The position numbers were made by a program, and so were the translations under genes. From positions 17,273 to 81,272 of the forward strand of contig NJFT01000183.1 of NCBI GenBank assembly GCA_002221725.1: a stretch of 64,000 bases of DNA, read 5' to 3'. Positions 40,132 through 52,675 of the stretch are shown here, one piece after another; the first letter of the stretch is position 1, and each line of letters begins with the position of its first letter. Source of the DNA: Scedosporium boydii (taxonomy: Eukaryota; Ascomycota; Sordariomycetes; Microascales; Microascaceae). Under the pieces are notes generated by a model, which ran no database searches, was not told the DNA's origin, and saw only the letters and a list, made by a program, of their open reading frames with translations.

Positions 40132-40895
40132 TAAAGTATATTACTTTAGTTATAGTAAAATAAGCTATTTTAAATAGAATTATCTAATAAAATTAGAAGC
40201 TAAATCTAATATTTTAAATATTAATTAGATTAGAGATATTTCTTTAAATAAATATTATATTAAAAAACTTGATATTAACTATAAGTAAAAAATAAAGATA
40301 GTCTTAAAAAAGACTTTAGAAACTATTTATATTTTCTTAGTAGAGTCTCTATATACTCTTAATCTTTATAGTAGAGCTAAGTTCTAAATTAATTGTAAAT
40401 AAGTTTCTAAACCTTTTAATATTAATATTACTATAAGAATTAATCTTATTACTATTACTTTTATTAATTATTATTAACTAACTCTAAAATCTAGATATTA
40501 TCCTCTACTCTTTAAATAATATAATAATATTTTACTAGAATACTAATATATTTACTAAATAAGGTTCTAGATAAAAAATAATAATAAGTAAAAATAATAT
40601 TATATTAAACTTTTCTAAAGAATATCTTACTCTAAGAAAACTTTTAATCTTATATTTAAATAATTAAATATATATAATTTAGGTCTTTAAATTAACTATT
40701 TTATAAAAACCTAAACCTATTTCCTTATTATCTTAAAATACCTAAAGTATTTTATTAAATATTAGAAAAATAGTAAACTAATATATATTTTAATTTTATT
40801 ACTAAACTCTAAAAGTAAGGGGAAAGATATTATAATTATTATTAATAAAGATATAAAACTATTTCTAGGACTTTAATAATTTATAGATATCTTTC
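40132..40895 (+). pseudogene. Relic between hAT and R2, right part
   Basis: Continuation of the sequence interrupted by the hAT element. AT-rich with stops, no readable domain. See the entry for 35,598-36,724. Confidence 0.4.
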
Positions 40896-41491
40896 TTAAA
40901 GTTATAAAAGAAAATAAAGGAAGAATAGTTTTTTTACTATTAGGAATTCTTAAGGGAGAAAAGAAGTAAAAGAAAGGGAAAATAAAGGTATAAAGAAGTG
41001 ATTATATTAGAATAGTGTCTATATAGTTCTTATTTATCTATTTCTAAAGCTAGAAGGAAAGGGGGAGGAAACGGGTCTATATATAGACGATTTCTTCCTA
41101 TAGAAAGATCGAAAAGTAACTTCATTACTTCTCAGATGCTCCAGAACTCGAACACATTATCGAATACATCATTTAAATACTCACGTCATCGAACATATTA
41201 TATTTTTATTTTTATTTCTTAGTTCTCGGAAAGTTATTTTTAGGTTTCTTATTCTAGTTCTTCTAGAAACTATATTTCTATTTTAGTTCTTTTTAGAAGC
41301 TAAGTTTCTATTCTAGTTCTTCTAGTTCCTCTTAGAGGCTAGGTTATTTCTAGTTCTTCTAGAGGCTAAGTTTCTATTCTAGTACTTCCAGGCCTTTATT
41401 TTAGTTCTTTTAAGAACTAGTTTTTAAAATAACTTTTTTTTATTTTATAATATATTTTTCTATAATATTATTTTACTTAAATATAGTAATA
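40896..41491 (+). repeat. Dispersed LTR-like repeat, copy R2
   Basis: Same orientation as R1, with the same landmarks (GGTCTATATATAGACGATTT, GAACTCGAACACATTATCGA, TCTCGGAAAGTTATTTTTAG, end ACTTAAATATAGTAATA). It has fewer ~30-bp subrepeats than R1. R1 and R2 flank about 1.9 kb of host sequence plus the hAT element. Confidence 0.7.
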
Positions 41492-43728
41492 GGTAATAAT
41501 TAGCTTAATAGACTAAAAGATCTATTAGTTCTAGCATTATATAGCTAGAACTACCCCTTATATTTACTTAAGAACCCTCTTAATTGCGGCGGAATCTAGC
41601 TACTTCTAGGTATATCATTATATTATCTTTAACTAACTTTAATACTTTAGTAAATTATATTTTTTAGTAACTTTCCTTTTTAATTTTTTATTATTATATT
41701 TTTACTTTTCTTTAATAAGGGGGCTCTACTTATACTTTATATATATATATAGTTATACTAATAGATTTAGACTCTAATATTCTTCTAAATTTACTTACTT
41801 TTAAGCCTTACCTAGATATCTTATTATTATCTACTTAGTAAGCTTATATTTTATTATTAAACTTAGAAGATCTATTAACTAATTAGTTATTAGTATATAA
41901 ATACTACTAAGTTATTACTAGAGCTAGTAAAACTTAATTTTTATTAGATATATAGGAGAGAAAAAGTAGTTATAAAGATTAAAAGAAGTTAAAACATCTA
42001 ATTTATTTAGTATTTTCTAAACTAAAGATAGTAAAAGTATTTTTAAAGTCTATATAAATTTTATCTTCTTAGTTTAAAATACTTATTATACTAGTAATAC
42101 TTATTATACTAGTAATATCTATTTAATAATAATCTATTAGAAATATTATATATTATTTATTTTTTTATATTATAGTTTTTACTTACTTTTTATAGTTAAT
42201 AATACCTTAATAGATATTTTCTAGCTTATTTATAAGTTCCTAGCTACTTTACTTTACTAGAAACCTTACCTACTTTACTAAGTAAAACTAGTTATTATTC
42301 TTATCCCTATAATCTATAACTTCTTTAACTTCCTACTTTTCTAGGTTATCTTCTAAGTCTAGTAACTTATAAATTAAATCTATCTCCTCCTAGTCCTTCT
42401 AAAACTTTAAAAGCAATATATAGAATATATTATATAATCTCTAATACTTCTCTAGTAAATAAATATAATATATATTTCTATTTATCTTCTTAAAAATTAG
42501 TATATAAATATATATTAATATAAGTTTCTTCTTTATTACTTAAAAAAAAAGTTCTATATTAATAACATAATTATATTATTTAAATTTAAACTTAATATTT
42601 ATCTAATATTTATTATAATATTATTATTAGTTTTTTATAGTAATCTCCTATTAAGTTATTATCTATTTCTATACTTTCTAGAAGTATTTAATTTTCTTTT
42701 TTACTCTTTTAATTTATATCTATTTTAATTAAATTACTAGCTAAATATATTATAGATAATATTTATATAATATTTTAAAAGAAGATATTTTAATAGTCTA
42801 ATTTACGAAATTATTACTAATAAACTCTACTTTAGTTAATACTTTAACTTAGTTAGTAGATTTATCTATATATATTATTTTTAAATATTTAACTAGGGTC
42901 TAGTTTATCTTCTTTATTTAGCTATCTATTTATAAATACTAAGCTATAGATAATCTCTAAGCTATCTCTCTTACCTTATAAAATTTTACTTAGAACTTAC
43001 TTATAAAAAGAGTACCTCGATTACTAATAATACTAGTAGATATTCTAAAATAGTATTTAACCTCTTTATAGAAGATATAAGCTAGATTTAGTACTTATAG
43101 AAACTTTTTAATAGTAATTAATAAACTAAGTAATCTTTATATATCTATTTATAATAATAAAAAAAATATCTACTCTCTCTCTATTTAATATCTAACTTTC
43201 TAATAGCTCTATAATAAAATCTAAACTAATTTTTTAAAATATATACTCTAATAGAAGAAGTAACTTAAGTAAGCTATAAGGCTTATACTTTAAATATTAT
43301 ATTACTTAGTACTCTAGACAGGTTCCTATATAAAAGTAAATATTTACCTCTAGGTTCTCTTAGTAAAACTTTTTTTTTAAGAGTTTTAAAGTTTTAAAAA
43401 TCTTTATATAACCTATATAAAGGTTATTATAGTACCTTTCTAATAGTTTTACCTTTAGAGCTTCCTAATTAAAGATAATAAGCTAGTTTTTATAAAATAA
43501 TAGATTACTATTTTTATAAAAAGAAATATTATTTTTAAATATATTTTAGATTTAATCTATAACTTTCTTATAATATAAGTCTACTTTTTATAAACTTTTA
43601 ACCTTTAAACTAAACTTCTTAATTAAGTTACTTACTAAGATATATTCTAGCCTTATAACTTCTCTAGCCTTATATTAAAAAGTAACTTATCTTTATACTA
43701 AAGCTTTTAGTAATATAAGTTTAATAAG
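41492..43728 (-). pseudogene. Ty3/gypsy integrase region, RIP-destroyed
   Basis: On the minus strand at about 42,830-43,040 a frame reads SIISNRGTLFISKF-stop, followed by IA-stop-RLSIA-stop-YL-stop-IDS-stop. It aligns by eye with the integrase core S-DRGT-FTSKFW ... LSTAYHPQTDGQTE of Ty3/gypsy elements, with the D to N and Q to stop changes expected from RIP. The remainder is unreadable. The LTR-like copy R3 separates it from the RT trace to the right. Confidence 0.7.
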
Positions 43729-44359
43729 TATTATTATATTTAAGTAAAATAATATTATAAAAAAATAGTATAAAATTAAAAAATATAAAATAAAAAGAAG
43801 TTATTTTAAAAACTAGTTTTTAAAAGAACTAGAATAAAGGCTTAGAAGAACTAGAATAGAAATCTAGCTTCTAGAAGAACTAAAAGAACTAAAATAGAAA
43901 TCTCTAAAAGAACTAGAATAGAAACCTAGCCTCTAGGAGAACTAAAATAGAAACTTAGCTTCTAAAAGAACCGAAATAGAAACGTGTCTTCTAAAAGAAC
44001 TAAAATAAGAAACCTAAAAATAACTTTCTAAGAACTAAGAAATAAAAATAAAAACATAACGTATTTAATAACGTAGGTACTTAAACGATATATTTGATAA
44101 CGTGTTCGAGTTCTGGGGCATTTGAGAAGTAACGAAGTTACTTTTTAATTCTTTTATAGGAAGAAATCGTCTATATATAGACCTATTTCCTTCCTCTTTC
44201 CTTCTAGCTTTAGAAATAAAAGAATAAAGACTATATAAACACTATTCTAATATAATTACTTCTTTATATCTTTATTTTCTTTTTTTTTACTTCTTTCTTT
44301 TCTTAAGAATTTCTAATAATAAAAAACTATTTCTCTTTTATTTTTTTTTATAACTTTAA
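43729..44359 (-). repeat. Dispersed LTR-like repeat, copy R3
   Basis: Inverted copy relative to R1/R2. Landmarks in reverse order include TTTAAGTAAAATAATATTAT at the left and TTCGAGTTCTGGGGCATTTG near 44,110. It lies between integrase and RT traces of a gypsy relic on the same strand, so it probably inserted there. Confidence 0.7.
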
Positions 44360-45244
44360 AATATCTATTATAATAATCTTCTTTAAAGATCTTTTACTAA
44401 AGTATTTACTATATTATATAATACTTAATAATCTATAAAAACTTTAAATAGAGGTATTCTTTTAAAGTAATAATACTAGTTCTTTAAACTTATAATAATT
44501 ACTAAAAAGTTTTTATTAGCTAGTAGCTTATTTTCTCTTAATTTTTATAAGCTTATAAGATTAAAAGATAATAAGATATTATTAACTATTAAATAATTAA
44601 AAAAAGATATTAGAAATTATATAAATAGAAATATTAGTCTCTACTTAGGTTTCTTAGTTAGTATTCTAATATTATAATATTAAAGTTTCTATAAAAGCTT
44701 ATTTTAACTAATAAAAAGCTTTTATAACTTCTTCTATCTATATTAACTCTCCTTTCTTAATTCTATTCTAGCTCCCTTTTAATAAGAAAGTAATTAAGTA
44801 AATTATTATAGAGTATTTTAAAATAAATTTCTAATAAAAATTTATCAATCTAAAAAAAACTTAGATATCTTAAAATAACTCTAGTTCTAGCTAGTCCTAG
44901 ATTAGTTAAACCTAGGTAAGGTCTATTTAAATTTTATTTCTTCTAATAATATAATTAAAAAATATTACCTTTTCTTAGAAAAAATTATATTTCTTAATAT
45001 TTATATAAAGTTTTACTCTATATAAATAATCTAAAACTTTAGCTAGATAGTTCTAATAAGCTTCTTAGGTTTTTAAAAAAATTAAAATATTATTAAAATA
45101 TATAATATAATAATAATCTAATAATTTAGTAAGTATATAATATATATATATTTAAAAGGTTATAGGAGTATTTATTAATCTAAATAATATAATAATATAT
45201 TTAAAATAATTATATTTAATATAGAAAGCTATCTTCTATTAATT
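44360..45244 (-). pseudogene. Ty3/gypsy reverse transcriptase fragment, RIP-destroyed
   Basis: On the minus strand next to R4 (about 45,150-45,240) a frame reads stop-K-I-A-F-Y-I-K-Y-N-Y-F-K-Y, then I-I-I-L-F-R-L-I-N-T-P-I-T. This corresponds to the RT block WKTAFRTKYGHFEY...MPFGLTNAPAT with RIP-type substitutions (W to stop, T to I, G to N/R). The N-terminal part of RT is missing: the trace begins within a few codons of R4. Confidence 0.65.
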
Positions 45245-45882
45245 TGTTACTATATTTAAGTAAAATAATATTATAAAGAAATATTATAAAATAAAAATAA
45301 AAATAAAAAGAAGTTATTCTAAAAAACTAATTCTTAAAAGAATTAAAATAAAGGCCTGGAAGAACTAGAATAGAAACCTAGCCTCTAGAAGGACTAAAAG
45401 AACTAGAATAGAAACCTAGCCTCTAGAAGAACTGGAAGAACTAGAATAGAAACCTCTAGAAGAACTAGAACAGAAACTTGGCTTCTGAAAGAACTAAAAT
45501 AGAAACGTGGCTTCTAGAAGAACCGGAATAAGAAACCTAAAAATAACTTTCCGAGAACTAAGAAATAAAAACAAAAACATAACATGTTTGATGATGTAAG
45601 TACTCGAACGATGTATTCGATGACGTGTTCGAGTTCTGGGGCATCTGAGAAGTAACGAAGTTATTTTTCGATCTTTCTATAGGAAGAAATCGTCTATATA
45701 TAGACCCGTTTCCTCCCCCTTTCCTTCCAGCTTTAGAAATAGAAAAAAAAGAAATATATAGACACTATTCTAATACAATCACTTCTTTATACTTTTATTT
45801 TCCCTTTCTTTTACTTCTTTTTCTTAAGAAATTCTTAAATAGTGAAAAACTATCCTTCTTTTATTTCTTTTTATAACCTTAA
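45245..45882 (-). repeat. Dispersed LTR-like repeat, copy R4 (least mutated)
   Basis: The best preserved copy, with many remaining CpA and TpG. It shows the likely original terminus TGTTACTATATTTAAG at the left edge (read on the minus strand it ends ...AGTAACA). It also shows TTCGAGTTCTGGGGCATCTG, CGTCTATATATAGACCCG and the subrepeats AGAACTAGAATAGAAACCTAG. Its better preservation suggests it inserted later than its surroundings. Confidence 0.72.
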
Positions 45883-48800
45883 AAGTCCTTAGTTCTTAGT
45901 TTCTTCTATAGTAACTAGATCTTACTTCCCCTTTTAAGAGTTAGTCCCTTAAGCTACTTATTATTAGTATAGTACTTTATCTTTTACTAGATAAACTATA
46001 GTTCCTCTTTTAACTACCTATATAATTCTTTTATCTTGTCTACTATAAGAATTACTTATTCTACTTATATTTTTATATTTATAAGCTTAAATCTAGTTTA
46101 TAGTTTAATATTATAATTAGTATAAAATAATAATATTTTAAAGCTTTCTAATATATTAGTATTATAAGCTTTCTAAGCTAGAGGTAGTAATAATATCTAG
46201 TTATCTTATTCTTAGTTAATATAATACTATAGATATATCTTAAGTATTTAGTTTATTTATTCTACTTATCTTTATATCTTTAGATAATAGACTATAGATA
46301 GTTTATAGTTAATTTCTATTTTATCTAATAGGCTCTACTAGAAGTAAGAGATAAATACTCTACTTCTATCTAAGTTAATCTCTTCTAGTAGGTTATAGTT
46401 TACTACTATAGTTTATAGGAATAGCTCTATAAATTATAGTACTTTTATAGATTTATTATAGGATATAAAGTAAGTATACTTTGTTAATCTATTGATTACT
46501 ACTATAATACTATTATACTTAACCCCTGTAGCTAGGTCCTTTAACTTTAGTAGTTTAATAATAAAGTCGATAATAATTTTCTACTATAGTACTTCTAGTA
46601 CTAGTATAGGTTGTAGTTGTCTATAAAGCTTGTAAGGTCGATTTTTATTTTTTCTATACTGGGGATATTTAGCTATAACCTTAGTAGTTACCCTTTTAAG
46701 ATATAGGATATAGTATCTTTTTAGTATCTTTTCTATAGTTTTTATAATTTAATTCCTAGGTACTTATTATATAGTACTTTATAGATTACTTAAATAAACT
46801 TCTCTACTAGATTTAAGGGTACTATTGTTTATATTTACTCTTAGGTCTATATTTAGTCTTATAATCGAAGGTTTATATAGTAATTTTTAATTTCTTCTAT
46901 AATTAGGTTAACCTATTATATTTAGTAGCTTGTAGCTAACTACTATAGGTTTTCTTCTTTATTATAATAGAGAATAGTACTTACTTCTTTAAGTACTTTT
47001 TAAAAATAGTCTAGTCTTTAGCTAAAAGTATTAGCTCTCCTATTTTCTTTCCCTTTTATATATATAATCTTAAAGTTATATTTAGCTAATTTCTCTACTT
47101 ATTATACTTGTTGTTAATTAAGTTCCTTTATTATAGTAAACCTTATAAGGTTCTTATAATTAGAATATACTGTAATTAAGTACTTAGTTCTAGTAAAGTA
47201 GTGTCTCTATTCTTTAAATACTTTGATGATGGCTATTAGTTCCTTGTTGAGAATAGTGTAGTGTAGTTTAAGTCTATTAAGTTTCTTTAATATAAACGCT
47301 ACTAGGTAAATTTTGCTATTCTTATCTTATTATCCTAGTTATATACCTAGTCTATAGTCTAATATATTAGTTTCTAGTTTAAAGGGTTTTATAAGATCTA
47401 CTTAATAGAGTATAGGCTATTTATATATTAATTATTTAGCTTCCTAGAATACCTTCTATTCTTCTAGTCCCTATTAGAATAGTTTGTCTTTCTTTATAAG
47501 TTCTATAAGGGCCTATATATAGGTACTATAGCCTTTTAAAAACTTCCTATAAAAGTTAAGGAATCTGAGGAAGCTTCTAACTTCTATAATATTAGTTAGT
47601 ACTAGCTATTTTAAGATAGCTCTAACCTTTAATTCCTATATCTAGATTTTTCTAGGTTAGATTATATATCTAAGAAAGTCTACTTACTATTTATAGAATT
47701 TATACTTAGCTAGCTCTACTAGTAGCTTAGCTTTTTATAGTTTTCTTAAGACTCTATATATATATTCTCTATATTTTCCTAGTATTTCTAAGAAAATAAA
47801 GATATTATCTAAGTAGATAACTATAAAGTAGTCTAAATATTCTTATAGGACATAGTTAATTATTATCTAGAAGCTTATAGGAGTATTTGTTAATCTAAAA
47901 GGTATAATTAAGTATTTAAAGTACCTAAGGCATGTCCTAAAGGTAGTCTTCTACTTATTACCTTTCTTAATATAGATTAAGTTATATTCCTTTTAAGTCT
48001 AAAGTTGTAAACTACTATACTTCCTAGAGTATGTCCTATAGCTCTGAAATAAGTAGTAGTAGGTATTAGTTCTTAATAGTAATCTTATTAAGTTATTAAT
48101 AGTCTATATATATTTATAGTTTGCTATTCTTTTTTAGTATCTAAAGGATTAAGTATCCTACTAGTAATATTAAGGGCCTAATATATCTCTTTTTTAGTAT
48201 CTTTACTATATAGTCTTTTAATACTTATTATTATACTTTATTAAGATTATAGATAGGTATAAACTTAGGTTAAGTACTTTCTTTTAATAGTATCTTATAG
48301 TCCTATTAGCTATATTCTAGTAGTCTAGTATCTAGTTCTTTAGTAAATACTTTACTATACTTCTAGTATTCTTTTAGTATATATTTTATCTTATTATCTA
48401 GTAGTAATAATACTTTAAGGCTTATAATTATCCTTATTATATATACTTATTTATACTTCCTTCTTTTTAGTAAGTAATTTAAATCTTTTATAGTAAGTAC
48501 TTTAAAGTAGATTATTATTCTAAAAGCTCTTAGCTTACTTAAAAGTAACTTTTCTAGTTAATACTACTTAGTAGCTAAGTCGTTTTCTAAGCCTCGCTTA
48601 GCCTTATTTTAAGTAAGCTAATTAGATATCTAGTTAATGTATAGGTTCCTTGTTTGCAACTATAGTGTTCCTAGTATAATAAGGTAGCTAGTAATTTTAG
48701 TAATATTAAAAGAAATATAGTCGACTCTTCCTATAATAGTAATATAGAAGTATATAGTCTCTATACTAACTACCCTACCTTTATAGTCTACTAGCGTTCT

Positions 48801-51455
48801 ATTATATATATTTAGGGTATATAGCTAGTATTTTTCTACTTATAATATTTCTAGCTAGTTGATAATTGTTAGGGAAATAAAGTTCCCTTATGTTCTACTA
48901 TCTACTAGAGCTAGGAATTTTTATCTAGCTAGGGTAATAGGTACCTTTAGGTGGCGGGTCTGCTGTCTTTCTATGATATTTATCTCTTGTAGTTCTTGCT
49001 TAGGTCTAGGTTCTATTATTCTTATAACTTTTTTAGTAACTAATATTAAGCTACTATATTATAGTCTTTATAAGCTGGCTATTTGTTGTTAGAGTCTTTA
49101 GATTTCTTATTATTATTTTTATTATTATTTATTTAGTTTTAGTATTTTTTATAAGTTATTAACTAGGCTTTAGGCGAGTTTAAGTTACTTATTAGTTTCT
49201 TCTTAGAGTTTTTTATAGAGGTTTTCTAACTCTATAGGGTTTGTCCTTCTAGGTTTAGTTGTAGGCCCTTGTTAGGCTTTGAGGAAATAGACTTATTCTT
49301 CTAATTCTTCTATAAATTTTTCTATAGTTATTTTAGTTTCTTAGGTTTCCTCTTATTTTCTCTCTTTTATTAGTCCTTAGATTTGTTATTAGAGTTCCTA
49401 GATCTCCTTCTATTGTTTTTTATTATTTTAGAGGCCTTCTTTTTCTATATTATCGATCCTTATATTAAGGTTAGCTTTATTAAGGATAGTATAGTAGAGG
49501 TTATTGATCTGTTTTTGAAGATTGATAAGGTCTAATATAATATTATCTAGTTTCCTATTATAATATTAGTTAAGTCTTTTATAGGGTATTTAGCTCCTAC
49601 TAGTACTTCTATACTAAGTAAAAGGAGCTTCCCCTTTTGCTACTTTCTTTTAGTTTATCTATTATTCTTTTATAGACTACTTCTATTCTTCTTATATCTT
49701 ATTATTAGGGTCCTAGGTACTAAAAAGAGTGTCTAAGTCCTTTGTTAGTAACCTGGCTCCTCTTTCCTTCCCTATAGAGGGCTTCCTGCTTATTATATTA
49801 AGTCCTAGTTTTAATCCTAGGTAATATAGGGTTTCTAAATAATATCTCTACTACTTAGTAGTGCTTTTAGGGTCTTCGAAGTACTAGGTAGCTTCTTACT
49901 TGAGCTGCTTTAAATCTAGCCTTTCTTTTCTGATCCTGGGGACCTATTAGAGGGCTTCCTTCTCTAGTTTCTCGATAATAGCCTAGAAGGCTTCTTATTC
50001 TTTATAGTCTTCGAGAATAGTATAATAATTGATAGATAAGGTATTAAACTATTTTTTTTATTGCTTAGTAGCTACCCCCTCTAGTTCCTAAAGATATACT
50101 ACCTATTATAATAATACTAGTAGCTAGTAATAATAGAGGTAGGCTTTATTATAATATTATTTATATATTAGGTCCTCTAGTTAGAGTAACTTAAATTCTT
50201 TTAGTAATTCCTTCTTAGTTTATTCTACTTACTCCCTGATTCCCTAAACTTTAGTAGGTTCTTCCTATTTTATTATCCTAAGTATCTATAGTTTCTTTAG
50301 GTAGTAGCTAATTTTATCTTTATTGCTTTAGTAAATAGTATAGTTATTATTATAGTATATAGTCTATAATAAGGATTTGTAATTAATAGTACTAGCTTCT
50401 AGCTATTAGGTTTTTCCTTCTAGTATAAGTTTAAATCTAAATTTCTTTTTATTAGGTCTCTTATATTCTAGCTTAGGTTTATACTTTATCTAATATTCCT
50501 TTATATAGTAACTATAATATCTACATTTATAGTACTTTCCTTACTTCTTTCTAAGTTTTTTAAAGGTAGTTTATTTTATAGTGCTAGTACTAAGTTCTAT
50601 AGGTCCTATATAGGTCTCCTATATAGTAGTTTTATAAGTAGGTTTTTTCTTAATATAAGATTGTCCTTATCTTTATTTTTCTATATATTATTTATATTAC
50701 TAATTGTCGATTTATACTACTATAGTAATATACTTAAATAGGTCCCTTAGTTAATCTATCTTATATAGTTTATTCTTAACCTTATCCTTAAGTCTAGTAT
50801 AGAATTAAGCTATTAGGAGCTTATCTTCCTAGTTAAGATAGGATACTACTTATTAAAACTTAGTAGTATACTAGGAGGTAGCTCCTCTCTAGTATAAGTT
50901 TTTAAGTTATTACTTATTAGCTTATTTCTTATTTAAGTTACTAAAAGCGCCCTTTAAAGCTTATTTAAAGTCTTTATACTTCCTAAAGAGCTTCTAGGTT
51001 TCCTTATCTTAGTTTCTACTTAATAGATTTTCTAGGAAGTCCCTTATTTAAGGTTTAAACTAAGCTAGGGTATCCCTAGTAAGGAATATAGTAATAGTAA
51101 GCACTTAGTCTTCTTCCCTATTAAAGTTAAGATAATAGTATAGGAAGTAAGTTTAGGCTTGTATTAAGAATTCTTAGAGTACTCCTTTCTTCCTATTATA
51201 AGGCTTAGGAAGTAGGATCTTATATTAGGAATAAGTAACCTAATCTTCTAATTACTTAATATAGTTATTACTAGTAGATAACTTATCTTTAAGTTACTTC
51301 TTCTTAGCCTCTAACTAGTCTTTTTCTTTCTAAAGAGCTATATAAGCCTTCTTTATATCTTCTATAGAGGTAGTACTTCCCTTAGTAGTTAATATATTAT
51401 TTTATAGTTAGTATACTACTAGATAAAGTTACTTACTAAATAGAAATAGTTAATA
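45883..51455 (-). pseudogene. Ty3/gypsy retrotransposon gag-pol relic, RIP-mutated
   Basis: A near full-length ghost on the minus strand. The Gag-like part at about 51,430-50,300 is shared with 31,380-32,960. A ruined CCHC knuckle (K-Y-Y-K-C-R-Y-Y-S-Y-Y-I-K-E-Y) lies near 50,500-50,550. RT reads KTTFRTCLRYFKYLIIPFRL and TNTPISF at about 47,870-47,953, and the catalytic box is VIYLDNIFIF at 47,792-47,821, where the family has YLDD (second D now N). The integrase entry region reads FIIKLLKLKDLATGVKYNSI then VINRLTKYTYFI at about 46,475-46,600. The order gag-RT-IN identifies Ty3/gypsy rather than copia. Stops abound and CpA/TpG are depleted. No active product is possible. Confidence 0.82.
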
Positions 51456-51889
51456 TATTACGATCCTAATACTTCGGGTTCTAGCTAATTAATAGAATAG
51501 GTAAGTACTAGGATAGTAGGTACCTATTTAAGAAATAAATAAGGTAGTTAAGTAATATTTATAATAATAAGTATTGAAAGTATATATAAGAGTATAGGGT
51601 ATAGGTATTACTTATATTGACTACTGAAGAGTCTAGAAGATAATTAGACTGGTAGGAAATATTGTAGCTTTATATAGATACTTCTTTTATCTGTCTTTAG
51701 TATATAGTTGCTTCCCGGGCATCTACCCGATCGCTTTCCTAGCAATCGCTTGGTCGTGTCCCCTTCGTGCGGCTGGTCGCTTTTAGTGCGTCCGCCTAGT
51801 CGCACTTCTAAAGAGCGACCACGTGACCTTGTTCTGGTTCTGCCGTTCTTTGACCGCCCTGGGCGGCCTAAGTCACGGCCGGGTCGTGA
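51456..51889. repeat. Probable LTR with inverted termini, right half unmutated
   Basis: About 434 bp. The right end is GGCCGGGTCGTGACA and the left end is TATTACGATCCTAATA, which fits TGTNACGAYCC after RIP. Together they make the imperfect inverted termini TGTCACGACC...GGTCGTGACA typical of Ty3/gypsy LTRs. It abuts the start of the gag-like region of the minus-strand element, so it is its likely 5' LTR. The half from about 51,700 is GC-rich with many CpG, contrasting sharply with the mutated left half. Confidence 0.55.
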
Positions 51890-51965
51890 CACTTACTACT
51901 TGTACCCTCAAAATTGGTAGCAGAATCTGCACGATTTGGAGGCACTAGCAGCGTAATCCCGCTTT
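51890..51965. other. Unmutated sequence next to the LTR
   Basis: The stretch includes AATTGGTAGCAGAATCTGC, which resembles the tRNA primer-binding site that follows an LTR on the plus strand. If so, the LTR also had (or was) a plus-strand neighbour. It is too short to decide. Confidence 0.3.
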
Positions 51966-52532
51966 TAAGAGTAATACTAGTAGGCCTCATTATAGTATTC
52001 CTTACTTAATAAATTACTTCTATATAGTATCCTATATTTTTCTAGTAGTTCTACTTTAGTCTTTTTAATTCTTTTTCTAATCTTAAGAAAGTAGAATACC
52101 TCCTCTTACTTTATTATTTTAAAGGCTTAGGGCTTTTTTAAATACTATCCTACTCCTTTCTTTTTGCTATAGTAAGTACTATAGTTATTATTATAATATA
52201 TTATCTAAGATAAAGTCTTATAATTAATAATACTAGTTCCTAGTTATTATATCTTTTCTTTAAATATAAATTTAAAATTAAATTTCTTTTTATTAAGTTT
52301 CTTATATCTTAGTTTTAGCTTATACTTTATCTAGTATTTTCTTATATAATATTTTATTTATCTATATTTATAATATTTCCTAATCTTAGCCTCTAGAGCC
52401 TTAGAAATAATATTCTTATTATTAACTTCTAATTTTATAGGTCCTAAGTAGGTTCTCTATAAAGTAGTACTATTATTTTATTTATACTTAGTATTAGTAG
52501 TAGCTTATAGCTTATAAGTTCTAGTTATAGTC
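51966..52532 (-). pseudogene. Gypsy gag fragment, second partial copy
   Basis: Bases about 52,100-52,520 are clearly similar to about 50,260-50,650 in the same orientation (shared pattern TAAATTTCTTTTTATTA and TATACTTTATCTA). The fragment is more strongly mutated. It covers the ruined zinc-knuckle region. Confidence 0.55.
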
Positions 52533-52675
52533 TTAAGGTTATAAAGAGAAATAAAAAAAATAGTTTTTTATTATTAAAATTTTTAAAAGAAAGAAAGAAG
52601 TAAAAGAAAGGGAAAATAAAGATATAAAGAAGTAATTATATTAGAATAATATCTATATAGTCCTTATTCTTCTAA
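52533..52675 (+). repeat. Dispersed LTR-like repeat, copy R5 (truncated)
   Basis: Only the first ~140 bp of the R repeat, from TTAAGGTTATAAAGAG to GTCCTTATTCTTCT. Sequence then changes to an unrelated stretch. Truncated by deletion or by a later rearrangement. Confidence 0.6.

Noticed and set aside
48859..49092. 77-codon frame in the gypsy relic
   Set aside because: It lies on the strand opposite to gag-pol, in an area where stops are depleted by chance; no homology is recognised.
51644..51920. 82- and 70-codon frames in the GC-rich island (Arg/Gly- and Pro-rich)
   Set aside because: They lie within LTR-like sequence, one on each strand, and their bias follows from GC-rich DNA.
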